DNA from: Amycolatopsis sp. NBC_00345
Lineage (GTDB): Bacteria > Actinomycetota > Actinomycetes > Mycobacteriales > Pseudonocardiaceae
DNA length: 64,000 bases
NCBI RefSeq assembly: GCF_036116635.1
Contig: NZ_CP107995.1
Location: forward strand, 9,610,001 to 9,674,000
Direction of reading: 5' to 3'
Below are positions 15,963 to 26,422 of this stretch, one piece after another. Within the stretch, counting starts at the first letter, position 1. Every line of letters begins with the position of its first letter. The notes under the pieces were generated by a model that saw nothing but the letters and a program-made list of their open reading frames with translations, did not search any database and was not told where the DNA came from. Made by a program: the position numbers and the translations under genes.

Positions 15963-16750
15963 ACCCGGTCCTCGGGCAGGGGCAGCGCGACCTCGGCGCC
16001 GGGGCGGGTCAGCAGCACCTCGGTGGGCAGGCCCGCCTTGAACACCTCCGCCGCGAACGTGCGCGGCGGCTCCACGAGCAGCTTGCGCATCCGCGCGGTC
16101 CGGTGGATCCCGGGCACGGCCAGCGTGCCCCAGTGCACCGGGATGATCACGTTGGCCTGAAGCAGCTTCGCCGCTTCCGCCGCGCGCTCGGGTGTCAGGT
16201 GCCCCGGGCCGAGGTTCGGTCCCCAGCCCCAGACGGGCAGTAACGCCACGTCGAGCGGCGCGAGGTCCGCCATGCCGTCGAACAGGTCGGTGTCGCCGGC
16301 CGAGTAGACGCGCACACCGCCGGCTTCGAGGAGGTGCCCCAGCGCCGGGCTCTGCGGTCCGTGCGTGAGCCTCGGTCCCCAGCGGTGGCCGGAGTGGACG
16401 GCTTCGGTCGCCGTGACCCGGAGGTCGCCGTTGGTGATGGTCTCGCCCGGGGACAGCTCCTCGACGTTCGGGAAACCCCGCTTCGCGAGCCAGTGCCCGG
16501 CCCCCCGCGGGACCACGATCCGCGTCCGCCGGCCCACCAGCCGCAGCGACGGCAGGTGGAGGTGATCGCCGTGCAGGTGCGAGATCAGCACCAGGTCGAC
16601 GTCGGACCAGGCGGCCGCGTCGGGCAGCGGGGCCACCCGGGTGAGCGGGCCGACCCGGGACGTGAGCACGGGATCGGTGAGGACCACGCGACCGCCGAGT
16701 TCGACCCGCGTGGTCGCGTGGCCGAGGAAGTGCAGGTTGAGGCCGGTCAC
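15959..16750 (-). CDS. MBL-fold metallohydrolase (UlaG/NAPE-PLD-like)
   Basis: A 263-residue metallo-beta-lactamase-fold protein: LNLHFLGHATTRVEL, VLTDPVLTSR, LISHLHGDHLHLPSL (HxHxDH zinc motif), AVHSGHRWGP, YSAGDTD and PVHWGT. This layout matches Lactamase_B_2 enzymes, which include NAPE-specific phospholipase D-like proteins. GTG at 16750 follows GATACT (16758-16763, minus strand) by seven bases, a leaderless pattern; GTG at 16765 is the alternative. It is the first gene of a five-gene operon joined by 4-base overlaps. Confidence 0.85.
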   Translation of the reverse strand: MTGLNLHFLGHATTRVELGGRVVLTDPVLTSRVGPLTRVAPLPDAAAWSDVDLVLISHLHGDHLHLPSLRLVGRRTRIVVPRGAGHWLAKRGFPNVEELSPGETITNGDLRVTATEAVHSGHRWGPRLTHGPQSPALGHLLEAGGVRVYSAGDTDLFDGMADLAPLDVALLPVWGWGPNLGPGHLTPERAAEAAKLLQANVIIPVHWGTLAVPGIHRTARMRKLLVEPPRTFAAEVFKAGLPTEVLLTRPGAEVALPLPEDRV

Positions 16751-16833
16751 GGTTCCGAGTATCACCTGGTTGGCAGGGAAATGCCCGGTGGAGTGGCCGG
16801 TCGCACCTTGTCGGGTTCCCGCCGGGCCCGGGG

Positions 16834-19065
<2,232 letters not shown>

Positions 19066-19376
19066 GCGGCTTCCCTGGCCTTCCCTGTCGTTGGGTGCGG
19101 GCCCCGTGAGGCAACCAAACCCGCCCGCGCGCCGGAAGCCCCGCGGCGCGCGACTACCCGAACGAGCCGGCCCCGTCGCCCAAGCGGCCCAGCGCAGGTC
19201 ACCGCGCGGTCGGTTCGGGGTGCTGTTCCGTCGCTCTAAGGTGAAGATCATCGGTGCGGTTGCGAGCGAGGGGACCTCTCGCGCCGCGCCGCCGCCGGGC
19301 CGCGGCCGGGCCCGGACCGGGAAGTGTGGAGGGGCCTGCGGCGTTCACCCGGATGCCCCGACTGCGAGGAGTGACG
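19066..19376. other. Divergent promoter region between geosmin synthase and GNAT genes
   Basis: About 310 bases without a convincing gene. Open frames here have no ribosome site and no recognisable product. It must hold the promoters of both flanking genes; I see no strong inverted repeat or terminator. Confidence 0.4.
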
Positions 19377-19685
19377 ATGAGCGACGAGACCCGCGTTGTC
19401 CGCAACGACGACGAGAGCCGCTACGAGGTGTTCGCCGACGACAAGCTGGCCGGCTTCGCCGCGTACACCGAACGCGGACAGCTGACGGTGTTCACGCACA
19501 CCGAGATCGACGACGCGTTCGGCGGCCGCGGCCTCGGCAAGGTGCTCGCGAAGGCGGCGCTGGACGAGGTGGTGGAGCGGGGCCGGGTGATCGTGCCGGT
19601 GTGCCCGTTCATCGCCGGGTACCTCCGGAAGAATCCCGGCTATGGCGACCATGTCCGTTGGCCGGACGGCACTTCTGCCGAATAA
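19377..19685 (+). CDS. Small GNAT-fold acetyltransferase (YjdJ/GTAN1-like)
   Basis: A 102-residue protein. ATG at 19377 follows GAGGAG. GRGLGKVLAKAALDEVVERG gives the acetyl-CoA loop, followed by VPVCPFIAGYLRKNPGY, the conserved CPF...Y...NP end of the Acetyltransf_CG family. These minimal GNAT domains are found in nearly all bacteria; the substrate is not known. Confidence 0.88.
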   Translation: MSDETRVVRNDDESRYEVFADDKLAGFAAYTERGQLTVFTHTEIDDAFGGRGLGKVLAKAALDEVVERGRVIVPVCPFIAGYLRKNPGYGDHVRWPDGTSAE

Positions 19686-19716
19686 TGAGTGTGCTGAATA
19701 ACAAGTCCTCTGTGGA

Positions 19717-20154
19717 CTAGCTTTCGAGCCGTCCGGTGAGGATGCCCGAGCGGGCCAGCTGAACCGCTCGGGCGCGCGACGCGGCGAAGCGCAGCAGGCC
19801 GAACGGCGCGTGCAGCCGCAGGGTGTCGGTGACGCGCGTGCCGTCGCCGTCCGGCTCGAGGTCGAAGCGGTAGCCGATGCGTACGCCGCCGGGGGAGACG
19901 ACATCGCCGTACACGGCTTCGGTGCCGTCCAGGTGGAGCGTGACGACGATCGGGTTGTCGTGCCGCAGAAAGCCCAGGAACCGGAAGCGCTCGACGGCCG
20001 TGTAGCGCGTCGCCTCGTCTTCGCGGCTCACGTCGCGCACCTCGACGACGAGGGGTGAGAGGCCGACGTAGTTGGCGGGCTCCGCCAGGTGCGCGGAAAC
20101 GGCGGCGGGGGCGGCCGCCACGGTGAAGGTATGGCGCAGCTCGGTGTCGGGCAC
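19717..20154 (-). CDS. SRPBCC (START-like) protein
   Basis: A 145-residue polyketide-cyclase/START-like protein: RHTFTVAAAPAAVSAHLAEPANYVGLSPLVVEV at the N-terminus and IGYRFDLEPDGDGTRVTDTLRLHAPFGLLRF near the C-terminus, forming the helix-grip fold for a hydrophobic ligand. It is a single gene convergent with the GNAT gene. Ligand unknown. Confidence 0.75.
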   Translation of the reverse strand: MPDTELRHTFTVAAAPAAVSAHLAEPANYVGLSPLVVEVRDVSREDEATRYTAVERFRFLGFLRHDNPIVVTLHLDGTEAVYGDVVSPGGVRIGYRFDLEPDGDGTRVTDTLRLHAPFGLLRFAASRARAVQLARSGILTGRLES

Positions 20155-20222
20155 GCCTGAGCGTAGCGGGGGACGGCGCGACGTCCGGCCTCACTCGCGC
20201 GGGTGGCTCCGCCATTCGGTGC

Positions 20223-20240
20223 AACCCCGTGTGCGGGGTT
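20223..20240 (+). terminator. Terminator-like hairpin in the gap before the S1 protease
   Basis: AACCCCG-TGTG-CGGGGTT followed by TTCG. No gene on this strand ends just upstream, so it may end stray or antisense transcription, or lie in a long untranslated leader. The rest of the 20155-20475 gap holds the palindrome at 20347, a run of nine C at 20410-20418, and the protease promoter. Confidence 0.45.
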
Positions 20241-20346
20241 TTCGCCCTAGCCGCCCCGATGACCGGATAAACCCGTTCTGGGCAGGGCCGTCCGGTCCAA
20301 TCAGGCTGGGCCGAACGACTGCCGGGAGTCCGGTTTGTCCGATACC

Positions 20347-20361
20347 TTGGTTATTAACCAA
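20347..20361. promoter_or_regulatory. Palindrome upstream of the secreted protease
   Basis: TTGGTT-ATT-AACCAA, perfect 6-bp arms in an A/T-rich patch, about 115 bases before the protease start. Possible operator; the regulator is unknown. Confidence 0.45.
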
Positions 20362-20475
20362 CCTTCGTCGGTAGTGCATCGGTTTCTGGGCAACAAAAGT
20401 GTGGGGCGTCCCCCCCCCGTGGTGCGTGGCCCCCGGTCACGCAGGATCCGTCCAGCACAACTGGAGGAAGATTCC

Positions 20476-21492
20476 ATGACTTCCCGGAAAACGGTCGTCG
20501 CGAGTTTCACCCTGTTTTCGGCCGCGGCGCTGACGGCGGGCATCTGCTCGTCGGCCGCGTCCGCGAGCCCGGTGGCCTTCGCGCAGATGCAGGCGCAGGC
20601 CATCAGTCAGGCCACGCAGGTCGCCGACAGCCTCGGCGCGGCGAGCGGCGGCATCTTCCTTGACAACGGCAAGGCCGTCGTCAACGTCACCGACGCCGCT
20701 TCGCAGCAGAAGGCCGAAGCCGCCGGCTTCGCCACGAAGATGGTCAAGCACAGCTTCGCTGCCTTGACCTCCGCGAAGAACTCTCTCGACGCGGTGAAGG
20801 ACGTGCCGCAGACCGCCTGGGGCATCGACACGAAGAACAACCAGGTCGTCGTCAAGATCTACGACTCGGCCTCGAAGGCCACGGCGGACAAGGTGACCGC
20901 GGCCGCCGCCAAGCTGGGCGACTCGGCCCGCGTCCAGCACCTCACCGGGAAGCTGTCGCTCTACATCGCCGACGGCGACGCGATCCAGAACGACCAGGGC
21001 CGCTGCTCGCTCGGCTTCAACGTGACCCGGGGCGGCTCGCCGTTCCTGCTCACCGCGGGCCACTGCACCAACCTCGGCGGCACCTGGTCCGGCGGCGACG
21101 TCTCCGGTGCCGAGGTCGTCGAAAGCGACTGCCCGGGTGCGGACTCCGGCCTGCTGACCCGCCCGAACGGCTCCGGCCCGGGCGAGATCAACACCGGCCA
21201 GGCCATCACCAGCGCGGGCACGCCGACCGTCGGCGAGCAGATGGAGAAGCAGGGCTCGACCACCGGTGGCGGCAGCGGTGAGGTCACCTCGGTCGACGAG
21301 TCGGTCAACTTCGACGTCGGTGTCCTCAACCACGAGTTCGGCACCACCGCCCACACCGACCACGGCGACTCGGGCGGCCCGGCGTACGACGGTTCGAAGG
21401 GCCTGGGCACCCTGTCCGGCGGCGACACCGTGACCAGCTACTTCTACCCGCTGACCCTGGAGCTTCAGTCCTACGGCCTCGAGCTGGCCTGA
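20476..21492 (+). CDS. Secreted S1-family serine protease (alpha-lytic/streptogrisin type)
   Basis: A 338-residue preproprotease. GGAGGAAG precedes the ATG. The signal peptide ends near SAASASP (about 29-33). A propeptide of roughly 130 residues follows, including the KLSLYIADGDAI segment typical of the alpha-lytic pro-region. The mature domain has the catalytic triad in LTAGHC (His about 196), DCPGADSGLL (Asp about 222) and GDSGGPAY (Ser about 298), with two likely disulfides. Expected to be exported, folded by its pro-region and self-processed. Confidence 0.93.
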   Translation: MTSRKTVVASFTLFSAAALTAGICSSAASASPVAFAQMQAQAISQATQVADSLGAASGGIFLDNGKAVVNVTDAASQQKAEAAGFATKMVKHSFAALTSAKNSLDAVKDVPQTAWGIDTKNNQVVVKIYDSASKATADKVTAAAAKLGDSARVQHLTGKLSLYIADGDAIQNDQGRCSLGFNVTRGGSPFLLTAGHCTNLGGTWSGGDVSGAEVVESDCPGADSGLLTRPNGSGPGEINTGQAITSAGTPTVGEQMEKQGSTTGGGSGEVTSVDESVNFDVGVLNHEFGTTAHTDHGDSGGPAYDGSKGLGTLSGGDTVTSYFYPLTLELQSYGLELA

Positions 21493-21516
21493 TCCTCCGG
21501 TAGATCTCTCTTCGAG

Positions 21517-21550
21517 AAGGCCCTCTCCACCGTCCGGTGGAGGGGGCTTT
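21517..21550 (+). terminator. Terminator after the S1 protease
   Basis: Stem GGCCCTCTCCACC / GGTGGAGGGGGCT (one or two G-T pairs), loop GTCC, followed by TTTCTT: a good intrinsic terminator 25 bases after the stop. Confidence 0.85.
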
Positions 21551-21582
21551 CTTCGCGGTTCCGGCTATTACGCTGGCTGTTC

Positions 21583-22434
21583 ATGGAGCCGAATTCGAGC
21601 CTGGCCAGGCGGTTCTGGGTGGCGCTGGAGCCGGTGCACGCCGTTGTCTACTTCGCGCCGGAGCCCGCGGCGGCGGCGAAGGACGTCGGTCTGCGCGGCT
21701 GGTGGATGGGGTACTTCGCCGGTCGCGCGGCGCCGCTGGGCCCGGTCGGGCCGGCTCCGGTGACGTCGATGTTCTTCGGCTTCGCGCCCGGGATGGTGGC
21801 CCGCGCGCTGCCGGACGCGTGGAAGTTCGCGAGCCCGGAGGACGTGCTGCGCACCCGGGTGGAAGCGGTGGAGGCGGTGCTCGCGCGGGTGCTGCCGGAC
21901 GCGGGACTGGCCGAGCTGACCGGGCTGCTGGAATGGGCCGTCGCGGGCTGCCGCTTCGACGGCCGCCCGCTGGCCGCGGCGTGGGCCGCGATCCCGCGCC
22001 CGCCGCGGCTGCTCGCGCGGCTGTGGCTGGCGACCTGCGTGCTCCGCGAACACCGCGGCGACGGTCACGTCCTCGCGTCCGTGGCCGCCGGGCTGACCGG
22101 GCTCGACGCGGGCCTGACCCACATCGCGACCGGCGCGACGACCCGTGGGCTGCTGCAACGCGCCCGCGGCTGGACCGACGAGGAGTGGGAGGCGTCCCGC
22201 TCGCGGCTGCTGGGGCGCGGCCTGCTCGACCCCGCCGGCCGGCTGACCGAGACCGGCGCCGCCCTCCGCCACCATGTCGAGGCCACCACCGACTGGCTCG
22301 CCGCCGGACCGCTGGAAGCGCTCGGTGCGGCGGACGTCGAGCGTGTCATCGCGTTGGCCACGAGGTTGAGCCGCGTGATCGTCGACACCGGCGTGGTGCC
22401 GGTACCGAACCCGATGGGCCTGCCACGGCCGTGA
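21583..22434 (+). CDS. SCO6745-family protein (helix-turn-helix-like, function unknown)
   Basis: A 283-residue protein: LARRFWVALEPVHAVVYFAPE at the start, MGYFAGRAAPLGPVGPAPVTSMFFGFAP, then WTDEEWEASRSRLLGRGLLDPAGRLTETGAALRHHVEATTD, which reads like a MarR-type winged segment fused to a larger domain. These features match the actinobacterial SCO6745 (SalK-like) family, whose role is not established. Convergent with the next gene across a long hairpin. Confidence 0.75.
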   Translation: MEPNSSLARRFWVALEPVHAVVYFAPEPAAAAKDVGLRGWWMGYFAGRAAPLGPVGPAPVTSMFFGFAPGMVARALPDAWKFASPEDVLRTRVEAVEAVLARVLPDAGLAELTGLLEWAVAGCRFDGRPLAAAWAAIPRPPRLLARLWLATCVLREHRGDGHVLASVAAGLTGLDAGLTHIATGATTRGLLQRARGWTDEEWEASRSRLLGRGLLDPAGRLTETGAALRHHVEATTDWLAAGPLEALGAADVERVIALATRLSRVIVDTGVVPVPNPMGLPRP

Positions 22435-22455
22435 AACTCCTTCACCGAGCCGAGT

Positions 22456-22506
22456 CCCTGAAGGCCACCATGAGGGCATATCCGACCCTCATGGTGGCCT
22501 TCAGGG
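22456..22506. terminator. 21-bp perfect hairpin (CCCTGAAGGCCACC family)
   Basis: CCCTGAAGGCCACCATGAGGG and its exact inverse copy, separated by a 9-base loop, sit between two convergent genes. Same family as 9599-9649. Likely bidirectional terminator. Confidence 0.85.
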
Positions 22507-22510
22507 CGCA

Positions 22511-23374
22511 TCAGTCGGCCGGTGTGGGGACGCGGCCGGGCTCCGCTTCGCCGGTGCGGCGGCACAACAGGTCGTACTGGCAGCGCAGCTCGTAGGCCTC
22601 GTCCTCGAGCCGGCGCTTGGCGAGCAGGTGTGGCCGGGCCGTCTCGCTGTAGTGGCGCAGGTCGTCCTGGTCGAGGGAGCCGTCGCGGAAAGCGGTCCAG
22701 AAGACCAGCGTCGCCGAAACCACCATCACCAGCGCGACGAGCACGGCCAGCAGCACCGCCAGATCCGACAGTCCACTGAGGACACCCTCGGTGTAGACCC
22801 GGACGAACATGACCACTCCCATCAGGCCCACCAGCAGGCCCACCGTCACCAGGCTCAGCTTGGCCCCGGTGGTCAGCTCGGCCCATACGAGCTGGCGGCG
22901 GTGGTTCTTGTGCTGCCGCTGGTTGTGCCCGAGGTGGTGCAGCGCGGTGGCCGCGCCGCCGGTGGCGAGCACGGAGATCACCACGCTGATCGCCAGCGGC
23001 AGGCCGAGCGGGTCGCTCCAGTCCACATTGAACACGGAGCTGGCCAGCCACAGCATGATCGGCAGGTCGACGATCGTCACCGCGAGCAGGGTGAGCACGC
23101 GGGTCAGCCGGTTGACGCGGCGGTGGCGCAGGCTGCCGCGCACCTGCTCCAGCTCGATCAGGTCGTCGAGCAGGTCGGCTCTGGCCTGGGCCTCGCCGGC
23201 GGTCAGGTTCTGGCCGTGCGGTCCGACCACGGGCTCGTCGAGGACCCGGGCGGACAGGTACTGCAGCTCCCGGATCCGGGCCAGCAGCCGTTCACCGGCG
23301 ACAGTGGAGCCCCCGCGAGCTTCCGCGGGAGGCCGTGGTGACGGGAGGTAACGCGTCTCGTCGTTGCTGTACAT
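22511..23374 (-). CDS. Membrane protein with four helices, unknown function
   Basis: A 287-residue protein. A cytoplasmic N-terminal part (about 1-85, rich in Arg and Glu, probably helical) is followed by two helix pairs: LTLLAVTIVDLPIMLWLASSVF with LPLAISVVISVLATGGAATAL, and LSLVTVGLLVGLMGVVMFV with LAVLLAVLVALVMVVSATLV. A charged C-terminal tail (RRLEDEAYELRCQYDLLCRR) follows. It lies 19 bases after the OmpA-like lipoprotein gene and is probably co-transcribed. No family recognised. Confidence 0.7.
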   Translation of the reverse strand: MYSNDETRYLPSPRPPAEARGGSTVAGERLLARIRELQYLSARVLDEPVVGPHGQNLTAGEAQARADLLDDLIELEQVRGSLRHRRVNRLTRVLTLLAVTIVDLPIMLWLASSVFNVDWSDPLGLPLAISVVISVLATGGAATALHHLGHNQRQHKNHRRQLVWAELTTGAKLSLVTVGLLVGLMGVVMFVRVYTEGVLSGLSDLAVLLAVLVALVMVVSATLVFWTAFRDGSLDQDDLRHYSETARPHLLAKRRLEDEAYELRCQYDLLCRRTGEAEPGRVPTPAD

Positions 23375-23393
23375 GGCCTTGCCTCCGTGATCC

Positions 23394-24674
23394 TCAGTAG
23401 GTGATTTCGACCCGGCGCATCCGGGCCGCGGCCGGTTCGTCGAACCGGCCGCCGACGATCGCGGTCACGCCGGGCTGGGTGCCGGCGCCCGCCGCGTCGA
23501 CCGGGCTCGTGACGCCGGCCCCGGTCAGTGCCGCCGCCACCGTGCGCGCCCGCAGCGTGGCGAGTTCCTGCCGGCCCGTGGCGGTGGAGCCCGGCGGGTC
23601 GGCCGCGTAGCCGCGGATGGTGACCGGCGCGTCCGGCCGGTCCGCGAGCCGGGCCGAGATGCTCCCGGCCAGCGAGCCCAGCAGGTCCTTCGCCGCGGGG
23701 GACAGGGCGGCGGAGTCACCGCTGAAGCCGAGGGCGCTGTCGGAGACGGTGGTGCTGATCCGGCCGTCCGGTCCCACCACCGACTGGACGCCGGGGACCG
23801 GCACGACGGGGGTGGCCACCGTGGCCGCCGGGCGCCGGGCCGGCACACGGCTCTGGTCGACGTCACAGGAGAGGGCATTTGCCGCCGTGCAGATCGCCTG
23901 CCAGTAGCGCGCGAGCGTGTCGCGGGCGGGCTCGGGCAGCGGCGGCTGGGCCCCGGAGACGGCGCCGAGCCCGGTGAACAGCACGTGCCAGCCGTCGAGG
24001 TGGGGCAGCTGCCCGGCGGCCTTCAGCCGGCCCGCGATGGTGGCCGCGTCGGCGTTCCAGCCGACCTGCCGCAGGTCGAACGCGCCGGCGGTGGCGAGCC
24101 CGTTGCTGTCGACGACGAGCGTGCCGGGGCTTATCCCGCGCACCGCGTCGTTGATGCCGCCGAGCAGGTCGAGGCCGGTTTTTCGGGCCGCGCTGGCCGC
24201 GATGACGTCCGCCGCGTCCTGCACGTTCCGGTCGACGAGCGCGGGCCGGTTCAGCCCGTGCTCCAGTGCCCCGTCCGCCCGCCGGGGCGTGAGGACAACC
24301 TGCTGCGCGTCACCGCCGTCGGCCCCGGAGATGAGCGCGACGCTGCTCTTGCCGGACCCCTGCGCGGAAACGTCGGTGCTGTCGGCGGCGTCGCGAAGCA
24401 CCTTCAGCGCGGCCGCCGTGGCGAAGGGCTTCGGCTCGTTCGCGGTCCCGCTGACCACGACGACCACCCGTTCGCCACCCGAAGGCGTGAAGCTTCGCGG
24501 GGGGATGGCACAGCCGGCCAGGAGAAGTGGCAGGGCAGTGACGGCAATTGCCAAACCGACGGAAAGGCCGCGGCGAGCCTTCCTCGTGGGCGACCGAAAC
24601 CGCCGCACAATGGGAAAGTAACCAGTTCCAGCCGGATCGACCGGCAGGGCCGGTGTAACGGTTCTGGGCTTCAT
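23394..24674 (-). CDS. OmpA-family lipoprotein
   Basis: A 426-residue protein. GGGAGG sets ATG at 24674. A long basic N-terminus leads to the lipobox LLLAGC (about residues 51-56), so it should be lipid-anchored outside the membrane. The middle part (about 70-290) has no recognised fold. The C-terminal 100 residues (ALSPAAKDLLGSLAGSIS, VTIRGYAADPPGS, LATLRARTVAAALTGAGV, MRRVEITY) match the OmpA-C peptidoglycan-binding domain. It may tether membrane to wall together with the downstream membrane protein. Confidence 0.82.
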   Translation of the reverse strand: MKPRTVTPALPVDPAGTGYFPIVRRFRSPTRKARRGLSVGLAIAVTALPLLLAGCAIPPRSFTPSGGERVVVVVSGTANEPKPFATAAALKVLRDAADSTDVSAQGSGKSSVALISGADGGDAQQVVLTPRRADGALEHGLNRPALVDRNVQDAADVIAASAARKTGLDLLGGINDAVRGISPGTLVVDSNGLATAGAFDLRQVGWNADAATIAGRLKAAGQLPHLDGWHVLFTGLGAVSGAQPPLPEPARDTLARYWQAICTAANALSCDVDQSRVPARRPAATVATPVVPVPGVQSVVGPDGRISTTVSDSALGFSGDSAALSPAAKDLLGSLAGSISARLADRPDAPVTIRGYAADPPGSTATGRQELATLRARTVAAALTGAGVTSPVDAAGAGTQPGVTAIVGGRFDEPAAARMRRVEITY

Positions 24675-24963
24675 GACGACCTCCCTAGGGTCCATGAGCA
24701 AGCCCAGGATGACACTTGCCTGAGATGAGCGTCAATTGCCGAGATGGATTCGACGCGAAGGGTTTCCCACTCGGTCCGCTGCACGGTGACTTCCTGCCAC
24801 CTCGGACCGGCGAACGGCCGGAGGTGTGCCCCCGAATGGTCCATCAGCCAGTGCTCTTTGACGCCAGCGGTGGCCGATCGGGCCGCCGCGCTGGTCGAAT
24901 TCCGTTCCGGAAGCAAATGACACCGGTGGCTCAGGCATTTGCCGGGAGGGCTAGGCTGAGGTG

Positions 24964-26403
24964 ATGGCTGAGGTCGACGGCATCCAGGGTGCGTTCCTCG
25001 GGCTGCGCAAGCGCAGCGGCCTCAAGGCGGAGCGCCTCGGCACGACCGAGGTGGACCTGTCGCGGCTGGTCACGCTGCCCGCGGTGGAGTCCGCGGTCGC
25101 GGCCGGGTCACCGGTCGAAGAAGCGGTGGTGCGGGTGGTCACCGAAGCCGCGCGCCGGCTGCCGCCGACGGACCTGATCGTCGCCGACGCCGTGCTGGCG
25201 CTCGGCCTGCTGCGCGACCGGATGACCGGCCGCGCCGACCTGGCCGGCGTTTACGCCGACGACCTCGGCAAGCGCCGCGCCGCGCTGGCGGACCACTGGA
25301 CGGAACTGCACACCCTGCTCGACGCCACCCCATCCCCGGTGGCCGTGACCGTGCGCGGCCTGCGCGGTTCCCTGGAGGCCGCGACCCTCGCGCGCCTGGC
25401 GGAGGAGTGCGCGGGCTCGCCGGCCCCGTCCCCGGCCCGCCCGGACCGCATGCCCCCGGCCGACGCGAAGTCCGTGGTCGTCGTCGGCGGCGCGGTGATG
25501 GACCAGATCTTCGTCGTCGACTACTTTCCCGCCGCCGGGACCTCGACACAGGCCAAACTGTTCGAGAGCCGCCCGGGTGGCAAGGGGCTGAACCTCACCG
25601 TCGCGGCCGCGCAGATGGAGTTCGCCCCCCGGCTCATGACGGCGGTCGGGGACGACTTCTGGGGCAAACAGATCCTGCAGACCATCGATGACACCGGTCT
25701 CCGGGACGACCTGATCAAGATCGTGCCCGGTGCGACAACGCCGGTCACCGGGGTGATCGTGACGCAGGAGGGGAACGCCAGCTACCTGGGCTGGAAGAAC
25801 GAAAGCCAGGTCGCACTGTCGACCGCGGACATGCGCAGCCCTGCCTTCCAGAGCGCGATGACTGATGCGGAGGTTGTATTCGTGACCTTCGAGCCAGCCG
25901 TGGACGTGGTGCGGTGGGCACTGGGTGCGGCGGCACATCAGCCGCACCGGCCGCTGGTCGTGCTGCAGCCCTCGCCGCCCCTCGACACCCCTCAGCACCT
26001 TTACGGGCAGTTGGGCAGCGTCGACTACCTCGTCGGCAGCGAATGGGAGCTTCGCCGTCTTCTCCCCGATCCGGGAGAGGAAGATTTCGGCCTCGTGGTG
26101 CCGCTCCTCCTGGGGCTGGGGGTCGGCGCGGTCTGCGCGGTGGAGAAGTTCGGCTGCCGGATCTGGTCGAGAGATCTCACCGCGACGGTCGAGGGTTCGT
26201 CTCTGCCGCTCAACGATGCGCCGGGTTCTCGGGAGGTGTTCTCCGCCGCCCTTGCCTTCTGGCTGCTCAAGTTTGGTCGCAAGCTCAGTGTTGATGCCCT
26301 AGACTGGATCGTGGCGGCGACAACCATCAAACCTGCGTTAGAGGGACTCGAGCGTTTTCCGACTCCCCAGGAAGTTGATCGTAAGCTGGAAGGCTCAGGG
26401 TAG
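24964..26403 (+). CDS. PfkB-like sugar/nucleoside kinase fused to an N-terminal helical domain
   Basis: About 479 residues. The first 160 or so form a helical region (GIQGAFLGLRKRSGL, TEVDLSRLVTLPAVESAV, LPPTDLIVADAVLALGLLRDR) of a kind I associate with actinobacterial multidomain proteins but cannot name. The PfkB fold begins at VVVVGGAVMDQIFVVDYFP (about 171) and has RPGGKGLNLTVAAA (about 201-214) for substrate binding. The second signature, normally GAGD with the catalytic Asp, reads DAPGSREVF (D418, E424): Asp is replaced by Glu and GAG is lost, so activity is doubtful. TAGGCT just before the start suggests a leaderless mRNA. The last third uses A/T-ending codons more freely than the neighbours. 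It probably acts with the GTP cyclohydrolase II encoded next. Confidence 0.8.
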   Translation: MAEVDGIQGAFLGLRKRSGLKAERLGTTEVDLSRLVTLPAVESAVAAGSPVEEAVVRVVTEAARRLPPTDLIVADAVLALGLLRDRMTGRADLAGVYADDLGKRRAALADHWTELHTLLDATPSPVAVTVRGLRGSLEAATLARLAEECAGSPAPSPARPDRMPPADAKSVVVVGGAVMDQIFVVDYFPAAGTSTQAKLFESRPGGKGLNLTVAAAQMEFAPRLMTAVGDDFWGKQILQTIDDTGLRDDLIKIVPGATTPVTGVIVTQEGNASYLGWKNESQVALSTADMRSPAFQSAMTDAEVVFVTFEPAVDVVRWALGAAAHQPHRPLVVLQPSPPLDTPQHLYGQLGSVDYLVGSEWELRRLLPDPGEEDFGLVVPLLLGLGVGAVCAVEKFGCRIWSRDLTATVEGSSLPLNDAPGSREVFSAALAFWLLKFGRKLSVDALDWIVAATTIKPALEGLERFPTPQEVDRKLEGSG

Positions 26404-26422
26404 CTGCGAGACCGATGGGCGG

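Noticed and set aside
24671..24916. 81-codon minus-strand ORF just upstream of the OmpA-like lipoprotein gene (ends in ATGA overlap with its start)
   Set aside because: The overlap is suggestive, but there is no clear ribosome site, no recognisable family, and the last 25 codons have weak codon bias. The 24675-24963 gap is better seen as a divergent promoter region.
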